Part shown: piece after piece, positions 1 to 12,875 of the stretch | Layout: each line of letters starts with the position of its first letter | Position numbering within the stretch: position 1 is the stretch's first letter | Assembly: GCA_015680685.1 (NCBI GenBank) | Contig: MNCI01027002.1 | Coordinates: 372,001 to 436,000, forward strand | Reading direction: 5' to 3' | Origin: Gnetum montanum | Lineage: Eukaryota > Streptophyta > Gnetopsida > Gnetales > Gnetaceae | Length of the DNA: 64,000 nt | Program-made: the position numbers and the translations under genes | Notes under the pieces: generated by a model | Told to the model about the DNA's origin: nothing | Databases searched by the model: none | The model's input: only the letters and a program-made list of their open reading frames with translations

Positions 1-1014
1 TTCTTACTGTTTCATGTCAACCATATCCAGGGAGTTAAATAAGTCTTTGCATGTTGTGCTTCCCATCCAAAAAATTCTAAATAAATAACTAAATAAATAA
101 AAACAACAACATGATGAAAATTCAAAGCACATCCCTTAGACAAATAAATAGGCTACAAGCACTAGTTATGGAACTAGAAAGACATGTTACCCATGCTTGA
201 AGTTCCTCTCTAATGAAGGAACTCTCTCACTTCCTGCTTCTCTTTTCTTCTCTTTAAAAAATGATTATTATTTTGTGGAAGCACTCTTGTGTCTCAAGGA
301 GGTAGATCAGTCTTGAAGTAGTGATGCAAAGCTACTGAAAGTGGTTGGTTTTAGTCTAGATTGAGGATGGATCTTTTTAGGTCATTTAATTACAAATCCA
401 CAAAAGGGAAATCTTATAACCTCAATTTGGAACTTCATTCCACCTTCTCCATCATCCATCCATGCTCCCCATAACTCACCTCACTACCAATGTCGATGTT
501 CTTGTTTGGTGTCTTTTCCTGATGTACTTGAATTCTTTGGTAGAATCTTCTTAGTTTTGGTCCTTAACTTTCATAAACCACAATCACCTATGGGGCCCAA
601 GGACTCCTTTGGTTGAGGTTATGTAAGGGAAAATAGGGCATGTGCCTACTATGGGGAGGATCCACTTGCATATCTCTTGGTTGGATTCATTAAGTACCTT
701 ACCCTTAGGCATTATTATAATCAAAATCTTTCGTGCACCCATCTTCTACATCTAACCATGTGCTCCTTTAAGAACTTTCTTCAATTCATACATTCTCCAT
801 CAAATTCTTGAATTTTTGAGCTTTCAAAGATCCTCTTCAATGATTTCATCATATTTTTATCCTTTCTAGGATACCATGAATCCTAAATTCATTCAAAATG
901 TTTTTGTATTTTTCAAAATATTCAAGTTCGAAAATTTTGTTTATAGACACCTAAATGGGGTCCTATCGATAGAGCCCATGCATATACAAGGTCTTCAACA
1001 TAATGCAACACTAC

Positions 1015-1024
1015 TATATATATG
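1015..1024 (+). promoter_or_regulatory. TATA-like element upstream of the envelope-position ORF of H
   Basis: A TATATATATG run follows a short palindrome (TATCGATA near 964-971) by about 50 bases and precedes the long ORF remnant. Sequence just downstream aligns by eye with the stretch after the TATA of element C, sharing a CAAACRCCAAAG-like block. An equivalent TATA lies in D. Promoter function is inferred. Confidence 0.4.
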
Positions 1025-1756
1025 CATGATCCCCCTTAGAAATTTTCACATTTTCTCACAAACACCCAAAGAAGTTTTGCAATTTTTAGAGCCTAGAACC
1101 TTCCAGAGGCCATAACTTCTTAACTATTTGTCCAAATCACTTTGTTCATCCATCTTGTAGCTCCTGAAGGTAATTTCTTAGTTGTGGGAGTGAAAAATGT
1201 GCCATTTTTGAAAAAAAATTCAACATTTTCTAACTTCCACAAAGGTTTAACTAAGGAATCATCATTAAGACACCTAATCATAAGAGTTAAACCTTTCCAA
1301 TGAGCTCTGGTAACACTTATAATAAAAAAATTAATTTAATTAATTCATAAAATAATAAAAAAATAATTAATCTACCATGGTCCAATTGTAGCCAAGTGTA
1401 ACTAATTAACGAGATAAGATATCCAAAAATTTTAAGTTATACATTATATCTACTGATTCATGGATGTGTTGTGAGTGTAGATAACACCAAAATGCCAATG
1501 CACACAAGAAAAAGGACCATCTCAACCAAGGGAAAAATAGCCAAGAACAAGAAGGGGTCAAGAACTGGCCTAGGCAGAGTCAATCGCAACCCATGCCACA
1601 TGACCTCTTTGGAAAGAGGCTGAAGTGGAGTCTATTCATCAGATTCCAAAATAGGTGGTAGCAATAGAACATTTTCACCTACATGATGTACTAGAAAAAT
1701 AAGTGAACCTTGAGGTGACCTTGATAGAAGCTTTCCCGAACCAAATCATATCAAGG

Positions 1757-3684
1757 GAGGTCTAGAAGATAGTTCTCTACGAGTTGAACTTTGGCTCTTT
1801 CTTGGAGTAAGCACCTAAAGAAGTACAGGACCAATTGAAGACCTCTCCCATGTTGCCAATTATCACTTCTAGCATGAAGTGGTATATGAGAGAGATGTTC
1901 CTATTTTGGAATAGTAGGTAGGTCAGTTCAATGGTCAAGATCAAAGATATTTCAGTGCAAGCCATTACAGAGGCACTAGGTTTGTGTGAAACTAGGGTGA
2001 ATCTCTTCAAGATTCCAATGTAGGCAAACCCTAGCATCAAAAAGAAATCGGTTCAATGGTGCTATGGTGTTAACTGCAAGGAGTACGATGCACTCACACA
2101 AGTAGAAAGAATCCATTACAAGATTGTAGCTTTTCACCTAAATCCAATGGTGTGGCCTAGCAAGATCACTACCTTTTTTGCCTATGCATGTTTTGCTTTG
2201 AGTGGAAGATTTTCCATCAACCTTTCATAGCTAATCTATCGGAAGACAGAAAAGTGATCCAAGGAGAATGAACATGGAAGGCACTCCTCTTTCCATGTCT
2301 CATTAGAAAACTATGTTTTAAGGGGAGGAATAGTCCACTACACTAATGATGCTATCTGATGCACTCCAATTGCTAATTGGACAGAAATGTTGACCGACAA
2401 AATTCCTGCAATAATGATTCATGAAGAGTAGCAGTAGCCACCACCTCCACCTACCACTTAGAAAATAGTGTCAAACATCACTGCAACATCTCAATGGTTG
2501 CACAAGTAGCAATAATGGCTCTTGAGTGAATAAGAGAAATAGGCAAGTATGAGTGGTGGAGAGCCATCTATGTACTGACCCACAATGAGTCACTTGAATG
2601 AGATTTTTGAAATAGTTAGCTTGATGGGGAGAGGTGGATCCATTTTCTTTATGTAGTTGTCCATGAGGTTAAATACTAGTGCCAGAGAGGTAATGATATC
2701 TCTCTTAGGATTAAAAATAACTCCCAGAGATTTCTGGGAATGCCATCACCTTTTCAATGTGCCTAAAGGAGGGTGATGTGGTAATAGTATTAGTGATGTA
2801 GCACCAGGGATAAGAAAATGTAGAAAAGGTGGTTGCTGACAAAATCGTTAAAATACTCAATGCACTTGTGATGTCTATATTGAATGTCACTATAGTTAAA
2901 GATGTGATAATGGCTATAGGGATCATAAGCGATCAATTAAGTGTAGCATAGCATGAAAAACTGTTGGACCAATTGGTAGGAACCAGGAAACCACTATTGA
3001 ATGTATTTAACCTTTTGGATAATATAACTAGCCTAGTTAGAGTTGCTGGAGGTAAGGAGCAAGAAGATTATATTGGAAGGGTAACTCAAAACAACCAAGG
3101 AGCTGAATGAATGCTTGGTTGTAGAAGTTGCTGAATTAAGAGTCCAGATTGTTGACCCTGCATTTCTCAACATATCATTAACAAGAGATGAAGCTCTTGA
3201 ATAGCTTCACACCAGGCTAAAAGGAGTTGAGGGTGCAATGGATATGATAGTGTTCTCTTGATTCTTGGAAGAGGCCACCTAGCACAAAATTTATAAGGCC
3301 TTGGGTTTGACCTACTAGGAGAGTGTGTAGCTAACCATAGAAATCATTACCTACGAAATGTTAATGCATATAAACAATACTTGAATAATTTTATCCATAA
3401 ATAGCAGGAGAAACTAGCCAAAAAAAACATAGAGTTAAGGAGATTGACAGCCTAAAACAGAAACTTCTTGATGGAGGAGGTCCATGCCCTTTCCAAAAGA
3501 CTAGAATAGAGGTAGCCACTTGGAAATTAGAGGCTCTCAAATTTAAGAGAGTCAAATATCACTATAGAGACCAAGTTAACCTACAAAAGGAAATAAATGA
3601 GAAACACATCCAAGTGGAAAAGGCAAAGGTGAATGAGACCCTTTAGGAACTTCAACAAGGATGCAAAGTACATTAGTAAAAGAT
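1757..3684 (+). pseudogene. Envelope-position ORF remnant of H (PF20167-like domain plus coiled coil)
   Basis: A single plus frame reads through about 1,757-2,500 with several in-frame TAG and TAA codons. It aligns by eye with the better preserved copy in D (61,573-62,300). Shared features are an AEAL or TEAL block, a tryptophan-rich stretch, a P-S/T-K-x-x-T segment and a following A-x-x-L/F-x-G-x-x-x-x-N segment. These resemble the plant domain catalogued as PF20167, named from memory and not searched. Downstream, 2,950-3,684 reads as lysine- and glutamate-rich helix typical of coiled coil. The frame is lost in places and the end is cut at 3,684. It sits between the post-pol region and where the 3' LTR should be. 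The molecular role of this domain is unknown. Confidence 0.5.
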
Positions 3685-4252
3685 AGTCCCACTTTCTGTG
3701 CACATCCTAAACACGTATAATACTACTGGGTTACCAAACGTTCAATGTTGCTAGCATTACTAAGAGTCATACACATGCTTAAAGCAATCATACTTATGTA
3801 CTTAATTAATTCTATTGAATTAAACTAGATTACTTTAGCTTAATTACTTGGTAGTATTTAAAGAAATTGCATAAAACATTAATTGCATGAATAAAATATT
3901 TAAGCTAGCCAAGGTGCTACAAGGTTTGATTAGAAATCATGTCTATACTACCACACACACTGTTGTGTTTAGGTACAACAGTGCTCAAATAAAGATCCAT
4001 ATATTTAATGATTTCTACTACAGGCACTTTAGAAAATATTCTAACTCTAAATAAAAGAAACTGCAAAAGTTCTACTATGCTATGGAAAAAAATATATAGA
4101 AACCATATGCCCAAGCATTATATTTATAGGCTAGCACAAAATTGGATGGTCATGACAAGAGAATTAAAGACCCTAGACAGAACTAACATCTAACTCCTCT
4201 AGTAGCTAAAGAGTAAGGGAGAAGATCCAACAATCATGAATGGTCCTCATCA
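3685..4252 (-). repeat. Truncated 3' LTR of A
   Basis: The sequence aligns with the U5-R-U3 of the 5' LTR of A and with the LTRs of B and C, sharing the CCCACTTTC start, the ACTGGGTTACCA motif and a reversed AATAAAGAT. A TATTTATAGG near 4,118 is the reversed TATA. The end CTCATCA at 4,246-4,252 matches the family 5' terminus. About 300 bases at the U5 end are missing at 3,685. Confidence 0.75.
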
Positions 4253-5990
4253 CATGTGCTATTGTGTTTTCCTTAGTGAAGATAATCCCACTTCTAATCC
4301 ATGCTTCCCACTACAATCATAACAAAATCATGGATTAGTGTGAAACATGTAACATATAGCTTTCAAATACCTTGTCTCGTCAATGGTTACACTTAGCTAG
4401 GTTGTGATTATGGTGGATAAATTCCTTTAATAGTGTTAATGTGAAGACTAAAAAATAGGGTGAAATGGATAAGAAGACTATTATTAAATTCTAAAAAGTC
4501 TAATGTGATGAAATGCTTGAACATGATTTAAGAATTCACAATAATAAAAAGAGGATTTTACTAAAAAAATGTTGTGAAGATGCACATAATTGGATGTCAT
4601 TGATGGGGCATGCAAAAGGATTTGATTGTAAGAATGTCTAAGGATAAAGAACTTAACTAACCTAACCAAAAGATATGTAAGTGGGTCCTCCCCAAAGTAG
4701 GCACAAGCCCATTATTGTGCTTGCTTAACTTCAAATCGAGGAGTTTGTGGGCCTCATGGATGATTAATGTTTACAGAAAGTTAAATACAAAAACCTGAAA
4801 GAAACTACCTAAGAATTTTGACACATCAAACCAAGACATCAAATAAGAACATGAAACCAATAGTGAGGTGATACATGGAAAGCATAGATGGATGAGAGAG
4901 TGTGTGAAATGGGATTCTTGATTAAGGTCACATGAAGTCTCTTGTGAATTTTGTGGTTAAATGACCTGATAAAATCTATTCTTAGTCAAGACAAAAACCA
5001 ACCATGTTCACTAACTTTGCATCAGAAGTCCACCCCCTTGAGACACAAGAGTGCTCACACAAAACAACCACTATTCCTTATTAAAGAAGAAAAGTGAAGT
5101 AGGAAGTCAGAAAGGGCCTTAGTTAAAAGTGACCTTCAAGCATGGGTAACATTTCTTTCTAGTTCCATAACCAGTTCTCATAGCCTATTTTTTTTTGTCT
5201 AAAAGGTGTGCTTTGAATTTCCATCATTTTTAAAATATGGGAACCATACCATGTAAAGGCTTTTTCAACTTCCTGTTATTCATTAACATAGAATGGTAAG
5301 AAATCCATGAAAAAACACATGAACCCAAGTAAGTAGAAAGGCACAAAGAGTATGGAGTCTCCTTGAAGTCACACCATGTTCAAACCTTTGAATCCTTTCC
5401 AAATTTTGAAATTACCAAAGTTACAAGTTCATTAAAGTTTTATTAATGAAAAAGGAACTAGATATTTCTAGAACAAAAAAAACCATAGAGTTTGTGGATG
5501 GATGGATGTTGTGGACTCACTACCTATTTCATGAAAAAGAAACCATGTCCTGGTTATCAGTAACAAAATTCAAAGCTAGAATCTAGATATCAACAATCAA
5601 ATAACAAGATACCACATGCCGACATCAAACAAACCACACTGTACCCAGTTGGCAATAAGGCACCTTATTATTATTAAAACACAATAAGAAAATCACATCC
5701 AAATAAAGGAAAATATACAAGAAATTGTAAAATATTTAAGAAAAATAAAATGTAGTAACAATGTTGTAAAACCAAAATTTTGAAAAGTTAATAATGTAAA
5801 AACAAAAGGTGCAAAATAAAGAATGTGTAAAGTAAAAATTTTAAAAATAACAAGGTGTAAAATAAAAATTTGTAAAACAAGAAGATGAAAAACTAAGGAG
5901 TTGCTTATATAGTTAGCATGGATGGCCATCTCACCCACAACTAAGTTGAAAGGAGGAGATCCAAAAGATTGAGCATGGTTGTCCATTCAA
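4253..5990 (-). other. Post-integrase non-coding region of A
   Basis: No credible coding frame is present. Bases 4,690-5,500 are the reverse complement of the H region 1-700. Bases 5,700-5,890 are an A-rich tract of repeats that reads TTTTTGTTTTACA-like on the minus strand and matches the E1 tract at 32,799-32,895. At 5,920-5,945 the minus strand reads a degenerate form of the GTCATGGGGG box found in E1 and D. Confidence 0.6.
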
Positions 5991-5999
5991 TGAGGCATT

Positions 6000-7320
6000 T
6001 ATTGCACTAGCTTGCTTAGGCTCATGGAAAGGTTTGACTTGTTGTGTGTTGACCAATTTCTTCTTGTCTAGGATCTTAGGTTTGTAGATCATCATGGACG
6101 TAGAAGAAAAATTTTTGTAAATTATATAAGGTCCTTCCTACAATGTCTGGAACTTAGTTCATTGAGGTACATGTGTGGGGTTCTAATAAAGGACCTTATC
6201 TCCAAGTTGAAATTTGACTTTCCTAATTTTAAGATCATGGTGTTTTTTGTTGAATGCCTTATGCAACTTGTTCGATGATAGGGCCACTAATTGATTTTCA
6301 TCTAGCAAGTTGAGATTCATTAATCTTTACTTTTATGCTAGACTTAAGTCAAGGTCAATGCCACATGCTGTTGAAAGTGTATGGAGCTTGGATTGAATAG
6401 GAAGACTTTGTAATTTTTTGTATACTAGCTCATAGGAAGAATATCCTATAGGAACTTTCCATGTTGAGCAGTAGGCCCAAAGGGCATCATTGAGTTTTGT
6501 GCTCTAGTTCCTCTTATATTTTCTAACAATTCTTGTTAGGATCTTTGTGATACCCCTATTTGTAACCTCAACTTGACCATTGGCTTGGGGGTGGTAGGGT
6601 GTTGTTAGTTTATGTTCAACCCCTAAGTGTTGCATACGCTTTTCAAAGGTAGTGCTTGTAAAGTGGGTTCCATTATGAGAAATTAATGCATGTGGTACAC
6701 CAAAGTTGTTTACAACATTTTTTTTGTCCAAACTAAGCAACAGTAGAAGATGTACAATTGGTGATGACTGTTTCTTCTACCCATTTTGTTCAATAGTTAA
6801 TAGTGACTATTATGTATGACTATCATTTGACATGGGTGTGATGGGACCCATGAAATCAATGCCCCAGATATCAAAGGATTCTAATGGATAGATCTATTAT
6901 TAAGGTTCCTCCATTTGAGCAACCATTCCCTCATCTTGTTGGCAGCATTTACAAGAGTGGACATATTGGTGAGCATCCCTAAAAATTGTTGGCCAATAGT
7001 ACCTTGCCATTAGGATTTTAATGGCTATGCATCTTCTAGCATAATGGCCCCCACAAGAACCCTCATGAGCATCCTAGAGAACTTGTAGTTGATCAGCATC
7101 TGGGGCACACCAACAAACCAAGCCATCAACAAAAATCTTGTAGAGGTGTTTGTTGATCTCCATGAAGTGTTTCACTTGGTGAAGAAACTATTAATTATTC
7201 GGTGGTCCAACCCTTATGGTATCTTTTGAGTGAGAAGATAGGTAAGAATGCCATTGTACAATCTAAGCTCCGTGGAAAATTGTTTAGTTATAACTCTAGC
7301 AAAGAGGAGTTCATTGGGAA
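6000..7320 (-). pseudogene. Integrase remnant of A
   Basis: This is a Ty3-class DDE integrase, which joins element cDNA to host DNA. The C-terminal half of the catalytic core is readable at 6,504-6,740, with the QANGQVEVTNR block that carries the catalytic glutamate. The second catalytic aspartate, normally in an S-D-N/G-G-T/S-H-F motif, is histidine here (SHNGTHF), so the enzyme is inactive regardless of stops. The N-terminal zinc-finger and Y-W-P block maps to about 6,970-7,080, aligned with 57,430-57,560 of C. Multiple nonsense codons break the frame. It lies downstream of RNase H, as expected for Ty3 elements. Confidence 0.8.
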
Positions 7321-7369
7321 ATAGATTAGATAGTGGACTTTCCTCCTCTTTATTTTTCCATCACAGTTG

Positions 7370-8590
7370 AGACAAGTGATTAGTAATCACATTTTTAGTT
7401 TCCTTTCAATCTACCATTGTAAGATCAAATTCTTGAAAGATCACCAGCCATTGTATGACATGGGGGCTCACCATTGGCTTGTTCATCAGGAAGAAAATTG
7501 CACTATGATCTATGTGTACAAACACTTTGTATCCAAGCACATAATGCCTAAATTTTTCTAAAGCAAACACCAATACCATCAATTCTTTTTCAATGGTATA
7601 GTTCAATTATGCACCCATAATGCTTTGGCTTGCGTAGTGGATGTAATATTGACGTTTCTTGTCATCCAACTATGTAAGCACAGCTTCCAAGGCCTAATTT
7701 AATGCATCTACCATAACATGAAATGGTCTGAACCAATTGGGTGCCTATAGAATTGGAGTTTCTACAAGTTTTTCCTTCAATTATTGGAATGCTTTTTCAC
7801 ATTCCTTAGTCCAAACAAATGGAGCATCTTTCTTTGCTAGCTTAACTAATGGTTTTGTGATCTTAGAGAAATTCTCTATGAATCACTAGCTTAACTAATG
7901 GTTTTGTGATCTTAACTAATTTTTGGTTTGCAGGTAATTCCTTGGATGATCCTTATATTTTTAAGGTGGACCTCAATTCCTTCTAATATTTGATGCCCTA
8001 ACACAATGCTTTCATGGATCATGAGATGAATATTTTTCCAATTAAGACATATATTTGTTTCTATACATCTTTTTCGTACTTGCTCAAGATGGCCCAAGGC
8101 TTGCTTGAATGTAGTGCCATAACTGGAGAAGTCATCCAGAAAGACTTCCACTCTACTACTAATTTGCTCAAGAAAGATGCTTAAGACTAGGTGTTGGAAT
8201 CTATCAGGAGCATTGCACAAACCAAAAGGCATCTAATGATATGCAAAGCTCCCCTAAGGACTCATAAATGTTATTTTGGCCTAATCTTTTGGTATGATCT
8301 GGATTTGGTTATAGCTACTATAACCATCTAGAAAAATGTAATAGCAATGCTTAGATATGGTGTCTAATACTTGATCAATGAATGGCAATGGAAAATGATC
8401 CTTGAATGTTGTCATATTCAATAGCCAAAAATCAATACAGACCTACTAGTTGCCACCTTTCTTTAGTATAATCACACGTAGACTAACCCACTTACTATCC
8501 ACAATTGAATAGATAAAATCGACCTTGAGGAGTTGTTTGATTTCCTCTTTGATGATCTACTTCAATTTGGGATTCAACTACCTCTGTGGT
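7370..8590 (-). pseudogene. Reverse transcriptase and RNase H remnant of A
   Basis: RT copies element RNA to DNA. The minus-strand segment 7,912-8,232 begins MPFGLCNAP, contains VFLDDF (the Y/F-x-D-D active site, both aspartates kept) and continues with C-x-E-T-N-x-x-L-N-W, a spacing I recognise from Athila-type RTs. The RT fingers region lies near 8,440-8,590 but is broken. The RNase H portion (7,406-7,606) has the K-E-L-x-x-x-F-A-L-E-K-F-R block and Y-x-x-H-x-D-H-S-A, matching the Ty3 family. Stop codons separate the pieces; some fall where glutamine or arginine is expected. Confidence 0.85.
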
Positions 8591-9510
8591 TACCTCCTTG
8601 GCTTCATGGCCAAGTGGATGTAGATATAATGGAGGCATATCCTAGGGTTAATCCTTGTGAGTTCAAGATATGACAAAGAAAAGGCTATTGGCCATTTTTC
8701 AACCACATCCAATAGCATTTGTTTCTGTTCTAGAGCAATATTTGCATTGATTATTATTGGCTTTACATTTTTTAAGAATGCATATTCTATGTTATTTAAT
8801 AGAGTTTTAAATTCAAGGGGCTCTTGTTTAAAATTATCAGGGATTTCCAACTCTCCCCAATAGGTATTATCATTTATGTTATTAGAGAGTTGGTGATGAA
8901 CTTGCTCTAGTTCATCCATGCCTATGACATAAGTGCATGTTAGGCTCTCAATAAGTTTCATGCAAAGTGTGCTACTTTCAAAATCAATGGTCAATAATTG
9001 GGTGTCTTCTTATTTTGTGGTTGCTGCATACAAACACCTTTGAATATCTACTTTAGATGCACATTGCCTACATACGAAAATGAATGCATGCTTAATGGAC
9101 TAGAGTTTTTGCATGCAATTACACCCTATATCGCTATATGTGATGTATAGAACTTGCTTCTTCTCTATCTTTTCGAATGCATTTTCCTTAGATATCTCAA
9201 GGGAAAGATCAATGATGCCCATTCTTACATCAACAATGCTTAGCCATGCCCTTCCCATGATTATTAGGAAATCCCCTTTATAGTTTTTAACCTTAATTAA
9301 TAAGAAATTAGTAGGGAAAGATCACCAACAGATAGTAGTCACAATGTTTTCCACTAATTCCAATGGATCACCAATGAATTGGTTTGCCAATTCCAATTGG
9401 ATATTGCTCTTCTTGAGTGACAATAGGCTTCAGGCAGTATACATCTCATGAGAATTAAGTTCACACTGGAACATGTATCAATAAGAGCTTTACATGGTTC
9501 ATTTCTAGTA
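8590..9510 (-). pseudogene. Protease and pre-RT spacer remnant of A
   Basis: The minus-strand frame 8,590-8,994 has the K-T-L-x-x-x-x-x-Y-A-F-L segment and the acidic linker that precede RT in Athila-type polyproteins. Further upstream in the polyprotein, about 9,165-9,501, is an aspartic protease: ALIDTCSSVNLI at the active-site loop, then IIMGRAWLSIVD. The active-site triplet expected as D-S/T-G reads D-T-C, so the catalytic glycine position is mutated. The E1 copy keeps D-S-G and the B copy reads D-S-S. Confidence 0.7.
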
Positions 9511-9719
9511 ATTTGTAAATAAATAAGAGGACTCTTAGGATCAGCTAATTTCTTAGGAAGGCTGCTAGCCTACATCCAATTAGATACAACATGAGTGAGC
9601 ATAATAGTATGGATCTTGGGTGGTATTTGGTTTAAAGGGGACTCAAAAGAATTAAATGCAAAGAGAGATGGAGAAGTAGGATTGTCAAGTGCATGTGTAT
9701 GTGAGGGCTTAGGTGGATT

Positions 9720-12222
9720 GTTGGGTTAAAAAAAAGATATTTTCTATAATCTAGTGTTCAATCCACTCAGTTGATAAACCTGTTGTAGATTGATAACCTT
9801 GGTAACATTGTGTTACTATGGTTGGTCTGGAAGTTCACCCTACATAGATGGAGTAGGCAGCAGTTGTGTTGACAGTGGAGGAATAGGTGCAAGAATAGAA
9901 GGATGATAAGGATAAAAAGTGGTATCCCTCCTTGAATGTAGAGAATGAGTTTGATAATATTTGAAAAGAAAAAACATGACTAGAAGAGTCACATGGAGAT
10001 AGTGGTTGTTGAATGTAATACCCATATGGATTAGGTTATCTGTAAGAGTATTGCTGCCTTGGTAGTGGTAGCCTCCATGACTATGGTTTCTACCATTGTT
10101 GATACTACTCATATGGTTATGGTGGAGTTCCACTTGGATAATACTTTTATTGCTAATGGAACTTCCTAGGATTACCTTGAGGATAAGGCAATCTTCTGGG
10201 TGTTTGCCTACTTGTTAGTCATGGATTTAGAGCATACACCCTATACTCTTGTAAGTGTGAAATGATGGGGAAACATCTTTTAGGATGTTCATATTAGCAA
10301 ATTTCGCACTTGCCATCATCATCTAATTCAATTTTGCAACTTCCTCTACTATAGCAATGTTGCCCTTACCCCTTTAATGGGCACATTTAGCTTCCTTTCA
10401 CCTCCTACGATCATAATTCTACCTTGTTCTTTAGACTGTTCAACAATTTTCAAGACAGCTTAAAATTGGCTATCCATAGAGTCCCATAATTGATCTACCT
10501 TAGCCAAAATTTTAGAGATGCATTTTTTAATTGGTAAGGTCTTTCAATTCACCACCTCATTAAGTGATGATTCCTCCTCACTGTCACAAAATCAAACCTT
10601 CCTCTTACAAATGAAAGGATCACATTTATATTCTTCTACACTTTTGTGTTTTCTCAACTCTCCTTCTTTTGCTACTTGCTCAACTAACTGTTGAATCTAA
10701 TGGGCTCTTAATTTTGACAATTGTCCTTGGGCATAGATGATAATAGTTCTTCTTGTTTCTAATTGGAGCCCATCTATGATGTGGCGAAGTTGTTCTAATT
10801 AAGAATAACCATGGCTAGGACATCTATGCAATAAGGAATAGTATTTTTCCAAGGTAACATCTAAGGGTTCATGTGTCCCTTGTTTCCATCCTTGGATCTA
10901 CCTCCATAAGTTAAACACTCGGGAGTAAGTCTAATACTTGTCGTTGAACAGTTTAAGCATTGTACTCCATTGTTTGATGGATTCTAGTTCTAAGGATTGG
11001 TACTAGCTTTCTACTTCTTTAATGAGGATCCTAGGGAATAACTTAAGATTTTTCTAATCATTTTCTATATTTTGCAAGCCATAGGCATAATGAAAAGCTT
11101 GAAGATGATTCTATAGATCTAATTATTCAAATCTAGGGATATTATTCATGTCTAACCTCTTAATTTGACTATCCTTAATGTGCCTTGTAGGAATTTTCAT
11201 TTCCTCTACAATGTTTGACATGCTTCAATTAACAAGCAAAGGCTCATCAAGGCCATGATTATGCTATATACAATGCCCTCTACTACCCCTTCATTCATAG
11301 GGATGGATCTTTATTGAATGCTTGCACCCTGGGTCTTGACTTAGCTAATGGTTCCTATGATCATCTTGGTCCCATCGATCACCTCCATCACAATCATGCC
11401 CCCTACGGTTGCTTTTAGACCTAGAAGAGGAAGAATATGACGTTGAAGGAGAAGAGGAAGGAGGACTAGCATCATCAATATTTCTGCCATCCCTTCTTTG
11501 GTGTTCGCAATGATGATCATGATCATGCTTCTTGTCTGCATCCTTGCCATGACTCTCCCCCTTAGATTTCCCTTTGTCATTAGATTTGTTCTTACCAAAA
11601 CCTAAATTATGGATCGTGAATTGTAGGTTTTGGTTTGGACCTCCTTCGTCAAATTTAAAGAGAGGAGTTTTGTCAAATGAAAAACCCTAGAGAAGGGTTC
11701 TCCATCATCTTTTTAGTAAGTTAGGTATGGGGAATCATTGAACCACTTCCCCTTCATCGATTCATAACACTACTCTAGTTGTTGATTCCTTAGACATTGT
11801 TCCTTAGTGGGATGATAATCCTTAATTTCACTATCCTACACAACATACTTATCATGAAGTCCCTAGAGGCCCAATCACATAAGAGTTTGTTGGAGCATCG
11901 CAGGAATGGATTGATCAGGTGACAACACAATGTTTCCCTCCATGTCACGCCATCACAGTAGTTCATCTTGGTGTAGGATGAAGGTGAAATTAGGTACATG
12001 TTCATCAAGATGAGCATATACAACTCTGTATTATTGGGGCATTTGGTGATTTACTTCATCAAAGTTGGATGGAAAATCACTCTTGTGAAAAGAAGACATC
12101 TTGTGTTAGAAAATAAAATATGTAGTGTGCTTCTTAAAATTTTTGTAGTTATTTTAATGTATGATATGACTTTAGGGTTCATTCCAAAAATTGTAAATAA
12201 TTTTTCACTAAGTCCTAGATAG
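9720..12222 (-). pseudogene. gag remnant of A
   Basis: Gag packages the element RNA. The minus strand between 10,990 and 10,600 aligns with E1 gag (30,600-30,940), including the YQTYSRV and I-D-G-L landmarks. A histidine-, glycine- and tyrosine-rich low-complexity stretch at 9,840-10,133 corresponds to the P-Y-R-Q-P-D-P-Y-G-Y-Y region of E1. A basic and glutamate-rich N-terminal region lies at 11,341-11,598. Many TAG and TAA codons interrupt it. The element start codon was not resolved. Confidence 0.65.
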
Positions 12223-12241
12223 CATATGTAACAACTAAAAT

Positions 12242-12259
12242 TCCTCGGCAATGGGGCCA
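12242..12259 (-). other. Primer binding site of A (tRNA-Asp type, decayed)
   Basis: Reversed, it matches 15 of 18 bases of the tRNA-Asp primer site TGGCGCCGTTGCCGGGGA that is perfect in E1. It lies one base inside the 5' LTR end. Two of the three differences are transitions. Confidence 0.8.
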
Positions 12260-12260
12260 A

Positions 12261-12875
12261 TGATGAGTGGTGAGGTACCCCTATGCCCAACCATATGAAT
12301 CACAAGAATTCATGCATGATTTGGTTGAATTATACAGAATTTAAGTTCCAAAGTACATTAGTTCCAGGATGTGAAATGTAATCATGATAATCATTTTCTT
12401 CTCAACTACACTTGTGAAGCTTTATTGTAAGTGTAATTAAGGCATATGATTTTTATTATTTTATATTTTATTTTTCTACAATTAGCAACAAGTTGAAACT
12501 CAATTTATAAATTAATTTAACTAATCTAATTACTAATCAATAACTAACTATCCTAACATAAGTATCCAGTCCCACTTTCCATGCACATCTTGAACACCTA
12601 TAATGCTGCTGGGTTACCAAATGTTAAGTATCACTAGGATTACAAAGAGTCATATGCATGTTGGAAGCAATCATACTTATGTACTTAATTAATTCTATCT
12701 AATAGAACTAGCTTACTTTAGCTTAATTATTGAAAGTATTAAATAAAATTGGACAAAACATTAATTACATGAATATCTGATATTGACGCTAGAAAAAATA
12801 TGATTCATCAATGTGACCTGGTCGATGAGGCCCAATCGACAAGGCCTCGTCAACGCAGATAGTTCATGACTCATA
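12261..12875 (-). repeat. 5' LTR of A, internally deleted
   Basis: It begins TGATGAG next to the primer site and carries the family U5 and R motifs. After GACGCTAG near 12,792 it jumps to the U3 palindrome-rich block (TCGATGAGGCC near 12,833), so about 250 bases including the TATA box are lost. The outer end reads ACTCATA instead of ACTCATCA. Confidence 0.75.

Larger units (their letters stand above)
1..3684 (+). mobile_element. H: 3' half of an Athila-like Ty3/gypsy element
   Basis: Bases 1-1,100 match the plus-strand post-protease region of E1 (33,336-34,250) and, inverted, the post-integrase regions of A (4,690-5,500) and C (52,300-53,000). This is therefore the non-coding stretch after pol in the same family. 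It is followed by an envelope-position ORF remnant (1,757-3,684). Any gag or pol would lie left of the window. The copy stops abruptly at 3,684, where a minus-strand LTR fragment of A begins, so a deletion or recombination joined the two. There is almost no CpG, indicating an old copy. Confidence 0.75.
3685..12875 (-). mobile_element. A: nearly full-length Athila-like Ty3/gypsy element
   Basis: On the minus strand the order is 5' LTR (12,875 to 12,261), primer site, gag, protease, a pre-RT spacer, RT, RNase H, integrase, a non-coding 3' region and a truncated 3' LTR (4,252 to 3,685). Protein similarity is clear in every block, but all frames carry many nonsense codons. The copy has no envelope-position ORF, unlike C, D and H. 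Both LTRs are damaged: the 5' copy has an internal deletion and the 3' copy has lost its U5 end. It is therefore immobile. Confidence 0.85.

Noticed and set aside
6000-9510. Endogenous pararetrovirus (caulimovirid) insertion
   Set aside because: Integrase, LTRs and a tRNA-Asp primer site are present, which identify a Ty3 retrotransposon.
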